Origin: Acidobacteriota bacterium
GTDB taxonomy: Bacteria > Acidobacteriota > Terriglobia > Acidiferrales > UBA7541
Length of the DNA stretch: 64,000 nt
Reading direction: 5' to 3'
NCBI GenBank assembly: GCA_013289715.1
Contig: JABCZJ010000004.1
Coordinates: 218,223-282,222, forward strand
Position numbers and translations under genes: made by a program. Below are positions 59,591 through 64,000 of this stretch, piece by piece (positions within the stretch are counted from its first letter, which is position 1; each line of letters starts with the position of its first letter). The notes beneath the pieces are model-generated. The model did not search any database. It was not told the DNA's origin and saw only the letters and a program-made list of their open reading frames with translations.

Positions 59591-60578
59591 AACCGGAATT
59601 CGTGAAATAACTTTCGCCGAAGCGGTCCGCGAAGCGCTCGCGGAGGAAATGCGGCGCGATTCGCGCGTTTTCATCATGGGCGAGGACGTAGCCGAAGCCG
59701 GCACACCTTTCAAAGTACTTTCCGGCCTCGTTGAAGAGTTCGGCACCTCGCGCGTAGTGGACACGCCAATTTCAGAAGCCGGATTCACCGGCGTGGGAGT
59801 GGGCGCGGCGATGACCGGCCTGCGTCCCGTCGTGGACATCATGTTCGGCGATTTCATCACGCTGACCATGGACCAAATGGCCAATCAAGCCGCCAAAGTG
59901 CATTACATGTCGGGCGGAAAATGGAACGTCCCCATGGTGATGCGCACCACGCTCGGCGCCGCGCGGCGCTCCGCGGCGCAGCATTCCCAATCGCTGCACG
60001 CTTGGTTCAGTCACATCCCGGGATTAAAAGTCGTGCTGCCTTCGACGCCCTATGACGCCAAGGGCTTGCTGAAAAGCGCGATTCGCGACGATAACCCGGT
60101 GATTTTTTTTGAAGACAAGATGAGCTTCAAGCTGAAGGGTCCGGTACCTGAAGCGGAATACACCATCCCGCTCGGCGTCGCGGACGTGAAGCGCATCGGC
60201 ACTGATATCACGCTGGTCGGCACCAGCAGCATGGTGCAAGTTGCTTTGGAAGCCGCTGTAATGCTCGAGCAAGCCGGGATCAGCGCCGAAGTTGTGGATC
60301 CGCGAACTACCTGGCCGCTCGATGAACACACCTTGATCGAGTCCGTAAAGAAAACATCGCGCGCCATCGTGATTGATGAAGGCTATGGCCGCTACGGCGT
60401 TGCCGCCGAAATCGCAGCCACGATTGCCGAAGGCGCGTTTCATTACCTCGATGGCCCGGTAAAGCGCATGGGAGCGATGCACGTCCCGATCCCGTTCTCG
60501 CCGCCGCTGGAAGATCTCACGGTCCCCACCGGGAAAACAGTTTTTGATACAGCCATGACGCTTTGCGGCCGGTCTTGA
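59583..60578 (+). CDS. 2-oxoacid/acetoin dehydrogenase E1 beta subunit
   Basis: A 331-residue transketolase-type partner of E1 alpha: ITFAEAVREALAEEMRRD, VFIMGEDVAEAG, FGTSRVVDTPISEAGFTG and the C-terminal transketolase_C domain (VDPRTTWPLDEHTLIES) are all present. ATG 59583 overlaps the alpha subunit stop by 8 bp. The acidic TPP-contact segment is intact. Together they form the first component of a lipoamide-linked complex; the E2 is the last gene of the operon. Confidence 0.93.
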   Translation: MPETGIREITFAEAVREALAEEMRRDSRVFIMGEDVAEAGTPFKVLSGLVEEFGTSRVVDTPISEAGFTGVGVGAAMTGLRPVVDIMFGDFITLTMDQMANQAAKVHYMSGGKWNVPMVMRTTLGAARRSAAQHSQSLHAWFSHIPGLKVVLPSTPYDAKGLLKSAIRDDNPVIFFEDKMSFKLKGPVPEAEYTIPLGVADVKRIGTDITLVGTSSMVQVALEAAVMLEQAGISAEVVDPRTTWPLDEHTLIESVKKTSRAIVIDEGYGRYGVAAEIAATIAEGAFHYLDGPVKRMGAMHVPIPFSPPLEDLTVPTGKTVFDTAMTLCGRS

Positions 60579-60602
60579 TTTCGTAGTTTCAGGAGGGATG
60601 CC

Positions 60603-61949
60603 ATGGCGTTACCAACGCATGGAACGATGGCGGTTGATTGGGAACAGCGCATTGACTTCGATCGTCTGCGCACGGAACGTCTGCAGCGCGTGAAGGATCT
60701 TCTCGCCAAATCCGAAATGGGCGCGATTCTGTGCTTTGACATGAACAACGTGCGCTACATCACCTCCACGCACATCGGTTCATGGGCGCAGGACAAAATG
60801 AGCCGCTTCACGCTGCTCACGCGCAAGAGCGAGCCGATCCTCTGGGATTTTGGCTCCGCCGCCAAGCATCATCAATTGCATTGTCCCTGGCTCGGCGAAC
60901 GCTCGCGCGCCGGCATTCCTCTGCTGCGCGGCGCGATGTCGCCGGAAATGGGCCGTGCCGAAGACGTCGCGAAAAAAATTCGCAGTGAACTCGAAGAAGT
61001 CGGCCTGCTTCACGAGCCTCTGGGCGTTGACATCATCGAGCCGCCCATTCTTTTTGCGCTGCAGCGCGAAGGAATCCAGATTGTAGACGGCCAGCAGCTC
61101 ATGTCCGACGCGCGCGTCATCAAGACCCGAGACGAAATCGCGCTGCTCAATACTTCCGCGATGATGGTGGATGCGGCCTACGACGAGCTCTACCGCGCGA
61201 TGAAGCCGGGCATGCGCGAAAACGAGGCCGTCGGCCTCGTCAGCAAAGTCCTGTACGATCTGGGCTCGGAATACGTCGAATCGGTCAACGCGATTTCCGG
61301 CGAACGTTGCAATCCACATCCACACGTTTTTTCAGACCGCGTGCTGCGTCCGGGCGATCCCGTTTATTACGACATTCTTCATTCCTACATGGGCTATCGC
61401 ACCTGCTACTACCGCTGCTTCACCATCGGCTACGCGTCGCACGCCATGATTGACGCCTACAAACGCTGCCGCGAATATCTGGATGCGGCAATTTCGTTGG
61501 TTCGTCCTGGCCGCACCACCGGCGAAATTGCGGCGCTGTGGCCGAAGGCGCAGGAATTCGGATTCCCCAACGAAGAAGCGGCGTTCGCTTTGCAATACGG
61601 ACACGGCATCGGCCTGGCGATATGGGAAAAGCCGGTCATCAGCCGCTTGGTTTCGCTCGATCATCCCTACGAGATAAAGCCCGGCATGGTTTTCGCTCTG
61701 GAGACGTTCTGGCCCTCGACCGATGGATGGGCCGCGGCGCGCATCGAGGAAGAAATCGTGGTCACCGAAACCGGCCACGAGGTGATCACGCGTTTCCCGG
61801 CGGAGCAATTGATGGTCGCGGGCGCGCATTATTTCACCGTGAACGGGCCCCTATCTGCCACGCGCGAATCCGAAGCGGCGCCCAGCAAGCGCGTCAAGGA
61901 GATGGTTGAAGCCAGCGCCAAAATCGAGCGGGTCGGCGCTACCGACTAG
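60603..61949 (+). CDS. M24-family (prolidase/creatinase-fold) protein, atypical site
   Basis: A 448-residue protein with creatinase N (~15-170) and pita-bread M24 (~180-430) domains. The M24 dimetal site needs D, D, H, E and E. Asp257 (VYYDIL) is present, but the second Asp, expected 11 residues on in D-x10-D, is Cys268 (GYRTCYYR). His334 (YGHGIGL) and Glu in ALETFWP and RIEEEIVV are kept. Prolidases need both Asp; creatinase and DddP-type relatives do not, so another hydrolase or lyase is possible. ATG 60603 follows AGGAGG. It sits between E1 beta and E2. Confidence 0.82.
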   Translation: MALPTHGTMAVDWEQRIDFDRLRTERLQRVKDLLAKSEMGAILCFDMNNVRYITSTHIGSWAQDKMSRFTLLTRKSEPILWDFGSAAKHHQLHCPWLGERSRAGIPLLRGAMSPEMGRAEDVAKKIRSELEEVGLLHEPLGVDIIEPPILFALQREGIQIVDGQQLMSDARVIKTRDEIALLNTSAMMVDAAYDELYRAMKPGMRENEAVGLVSKVLYDLGSEYVESVNAISGERCNPHPHVFSDRVLRPGDPVYYDILHSYMGYRTCYYRCFTIGYASHAMIDAYKRCREYLDAAISLVRPGRTTGEIAALWPKAQEFGFPNEEAAFALQYGHGIGLAIWEKPVISRLVSLDHPYEIKPGMVFALETFWPSTDGWAAARIEEEIVVTETGHEVITRFPAEQLMVAGAHYFTVNGPLSATRESEAAPSKRVKEMVEASAKIERVGATD

Positions 61950-61976
61950 GATTTCATTTCTTTTCCGCGAGGAATT

Positions 61977-63179
61977 ATGGCCATCAGTGTTGTTATGCCC
62001 GCTCTCGAACTGACCCAGGAAACCGGCAAGCTGGTTTCCTGGCGCAAAAAGGAAGGCGAAGCCGTCGCCAAGGGCGAGACTTTGCTCGAAGTCGAGACGG
62101 ACAAAGCCGTGGTCGAAGTGGAAGCGCTCGCCGATGGATATTTAGCCGGCGTGAAAGCGAAGGAAGGGGACGTAATCGCCGTCGGCCGCACGATTGCCTG
62201 GATCGTGGACAAGGGCGAACCCGCTCCAGCGGACGAAGCGCCTGCTGCTGCGGCGTCCACCACTGCCGCCGTCACAGCACCGCGCGTCGCCGAATCGGCA
62301 GCTCCATCCTCCGATGCTGCGATCTCGGGCGCGAGGGTGAAGATTTCACCGAAAGCTCGCCGCCTCGCGGCCGAACTTCACGTCAATCTTGAAAACGTGC
62401 GCGGTTCGGGCGCCGGCGGAGAAATTCTCGCTTCCGACATCGAGGCCGCAGCAAAATCGCCCGCGCCAAGCGCGGCCACGCCCTCCGCCAGCGCTAAACT
62501 CGAGACGCTCACCTCTATCGGCCGGTTGATGGCGGAGCGCACCACGCAAAGCTGGACCACCGTCCCGCATTTCTTCCTGGTTCGCGAAGTCGACGCCAGC
62601 GCGCTCCATCAAGCGCGCGAAAAACCTGCCTCTTCCGCCGCCACCAATTCCGGCGTCAAAATAACGCACACGGATTTGCTGACCGCACTCGTCGCTCGCG
62701 TCCTGCTGCAACACCCGCGCATGAATGCGAGCTGGACGCCCGATGGAATCCGCCTCCACGCAGAAGTGCACATCGCCCTCGCGATCGCCGTGAGCGACGG
62801 CGTGATCGCGGCAGTGATTCCCAACGCGCACGTCGCGACCATCGCCGAAATCGCCGCGCAACGCCGCGACCTCGCCGAGCGCGCCAAATCCGGCAAATCG
62901 CGCCCGCAGGATTTCGCCGGCGCTACATTTACGATCAGCAACCTCGGCATGTTCCAGATCGATTCCTTCAGCGCGATTATCCCGCCGCCGCAGGCCGCAA
63001 TCCTGGCGGTCGGCGCAATTACCGATCGCATCGTTGCCATCAACGGCCAGCCTGCCGTCCGCAGCATGATGACGCTCACGCTCTCCTGCGATCATCGCGT
63101 CGTGGATGGCGCGCGCGGCGCGCAGTTCCTGAATGATCTAGCAAAAGCAATCGCCAAACCTCAGCAGCACTTGCGCTGA
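61977..63179 (+). CDS. Dihydrolipoyl acyltransferase (E2) subunit
   Basis: A 400-residue E2. One lipoyl domain (1-78) has the lipoylated Lys43 in EVETDKAVVEV. An Ala/Pro-rich linker leads to the E3/E1-binding domain (~122-158; ISPKARRLAAELHVNLENVRGS), then the catalytic domain (~175-400) with the active-site His-x3-Asp-Gly in LSCDHRVVDGARGA. It transfers the acyl group to CoA. It is the last gene of the operon, 27 bp after the M24 gene; no E3 (dihydrolipoamide dehydrogenase) is in the window, so a shared E3 is implied. Confidence 0.93.
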   Translation: MAISVVMPALELTQETGKLVSWRKKEGEAVAKGETLLEVETDKAVVEVEALADGYLAGVKAKEGDVIAVGRTIAWIVDKGEPAPADEAPAAAASTTAAVTAPRVAESAAPSSDAAISGARVKISPKARRLAAELHVNLENVRGSGAGGEILASDIEAAAKSPAPSAATPSASAKLETLTSIGRLMAERTTQSWTTVPHFFLVREVDASALHQAREKPASSAATNSGVKITHTDLLTALVARVLLQHPRMNASWTPDGIRLHAEVHIALAIAVSDGVIAAVIPNAHVATIAEIAAQRRDLAERAKSGKSRPQDFAGATFTISNLGMFQIDSFSAIIPPPQAAILAVGAITDRIVAINGQPAVRSMMTLTLSCDHRVVDGARGAQFLNDLAKAIAKPQQHLR

Positions 63180-63413
63180 TCAGCTCCGACCCCGACGCCC
63201 GGCTCCCTTGGGCGAGGCTCGCCTCATGCACACGGTGGCGCGGAAATCACTTCGGGATGACGTCGCCTCACAGCACGGCTATCAACAAACGTTCTTGCGC
63301 AGCCTATCGGCGCCGCGTGCAGGTTAGATCGCGGAGGTGTCGCGCCTCACCAACATCACAGAACAGGTCTGGCCGATGGAGCAGCACCGAGAAGCGGTAA
63401 ATCCAATTCTGGC

Positions 63414-63503
63414 TGGCGGAGGGGGTGGGATTCGAACCCACGAGACCCTTTCGGGCCTAACGGTTTTCAAGACCGCCGGAGTCAACCGCTTTCCTACCCC
63501 TCC
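63414..63503 (-). tRNA. tRNA-Ser (UGA anticodon)
   Basis: A 90-nt gene on the minus strand, with the 3' CCA encoded. The acceptor stem GGAGGGG (from 63503) pairs with CCCCTCC (63418-63424), followed by discriminator G and CCA (63414-63416). The anticodon loop CTTGAAA gives UGA, reading UCN-type serine codons (UCA). A long variable arm (CCCGAAAGGG stem) is typical of tRNA-Ser, and the T arm has GTGGGTTCGAATCCCAC. All arms fold. Confidence 0.95.
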
Positions 63504-63521
63504 GAATTGACCTCTTGCAAC

Positions 63522-63551
63522 ATTGTAGCTTGCGACCCGGTTTAGTGACAG
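63522..63551 (-). promoter_or_regulatory. Candidate promoter of tRNA-Ser
   Basis: Read on the minus strand: CTGTCA (63551-63546), an 18-bp spacer, then TACAAT (63527-63522), ending 19 bp upstream of the tRNA 5' end. It is a reasonable -10 but only a partial -35. Confidence 0.35.
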
Positions 63552-63753
63552 TACTGGCCCAGATTGGTGTACATGTGGGCTGACTGTCACCAAATTGTCA
63601 CCAAAACCGTCGACTTTTTCAACTGCTGCTCGCTTGCTCCCGATATTTGTGTGCGCATATTGTTTCTGCGGGCGAGAAGACGTGTTTGTTCGAGTTGCTG
63701 AGACCCTGCATAAATTACTCAACAAGGACGGACAGGCGTTCTTTGCTCATGAA

Positions 63754-63783
63754 TGCTACACAGGTGTATATACCTGTGTAGCA
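63754..63783. promoter_or_regulatory. Perfect 12-bp-arm palindrome
   Basis: Arms TGCTACACAGGT (63754-63765) and ACCTGTGTAGCA (63772-63783) are exact reverse complements across a 6-nt centre (GTATAT). With no T run it is more like an operator or recombination/attachment-type site than a terminator. No regulator gene is seen next to it. Confidence 0.55.
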
Positions 63784-64000
63784 ATGATTGGAAGCACCTC
63801 TCATGCGCGCCCTAGCAGGGATTGAAGGCCTGGCAAGGAGGAAGATATACATACCTTACTCCTTCGTGTCTTTTGTGACTTCTCCGCCGCGTAAACGAGA
63901 CGGCTTCTCAAACCACGCTTGCGATTACTTACGCTGCGTTACGGTTTGAAGGACTTATCCGAGCCCTTTGGAGAATAATTTGAGCACTAACTACATCACG

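Larger units (their letters stand above)
63504..64000. other. Non-coding end region with palindrome
   Basis: About 500 bp past the tRNA. It holds a candidate tRNA promoter, the perfect palindrome at 63754-63783 and, at the very end, GGAG before a TTG (63979) that could start a gene leaving the window. A frame at 63595-63825 has no ribosome site and was rejected. A duplicated TGTCACCAAA lies near 63585-63605. Confidence 0.45.

Noticed and set aside
63504..63620. Phage attachment site at tRNA-Ser
   Set aside because: No integrase, no copy of the tRNA 3' end as a direct repeat in the window; the TGTCACCAAA duplication is too short.

Overview
The window most resembles a chromosomal stretch of an Acidobacteriota (Terriglobia/Koribacter-like) genome. 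It is GC-rich by eye (not computed). It encodes a ~1200-residue TonB-dependent receptor with an N-terminal carboxypeptidase-regulatory-like domain (the Oar-like type abundant in that phylum), YXWGXW, SYLF/YSC84 and BON proteins, and an unusually dense set of two-component proteins: six histidine kinases and nine intact or degenerate receiver proteins. The taxonomic call is inference from gene content.

Layout. 1-6.4 kb (minus strand): the 5' part of a tandem M42 peptidase whose first copy looks catalytically dead, an ABC-2 exporter pair and a membrane histidine kinase. 6.7-8.0 kb: an NRAMP-like metal transporter with an altered metal site. 8-30 kb: a stress and signalling region with many very small proteins (BON, YtxH-like, DUF1328, DUF3185, DUF3309, DUF6496, CsbD, DUF892, ferritin-like). 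Between them lie a MEDS/PAS kinase, NarL-type kinases, single-domain receivers, a Crp/Fnr regulator, two pseudo-receivers, a zinc-dependent phospholipase C-like protein and an AI-2E-type permease fused to a cobalamin-domain-like tail. 29.8-35.1 kb: trehalose genes, with a membrane-anchored sensor/HAMP/trehalose-6-phosphate synthase fusion overlapping its phosphatase, and a divergent exported trehalase.

35.3-43.3 kb (minus strand): a signalling operon led by a 2107-residue hybrid kinase with about 11 tandem ~92-residue HAMP-type repeats like those of fungal group III kinases, followed by a receiver-kinase and a lone receiver. 44-51.5 kb: LuxR-type and single receivers, a SYLF protein, a frameshifted DUF1328 gene, an outer-membrane barrel, an OmpR/EnvZ-type pair, a beta-propeller gene remnant and an FrsA-like hydrolase.

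51.6-63.2 kb: a catabolic locus. The TonB receptor is divergent from aldehyde dehydrogenase, GntR/FCD regulator, beta-hydroxyacid dehydrogenase, 2-oxoacid dehydrogenase E1-alpha and E1-beta, a non-canonical M24 protein and lipoyl E2. Two copies of a 19-bp palindrome sit between the receptor and the operon and are the likely operators of the GntR protein. A tRNA-Ser(UGA) gene closes the window, followed by non-coding sequence holding a perfect 12-bp-arm palindrome.

Functionally the window couples osmotic/envelope stress physiology (trehalose, small envelope proteins, ferritin-like proteins) with a large phosphorelay repertoire, next to a regulated uptake-and-oxidation module for an unidentified carbon source. 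No mobile element, integrase, CRISPR array or rRNA was found.
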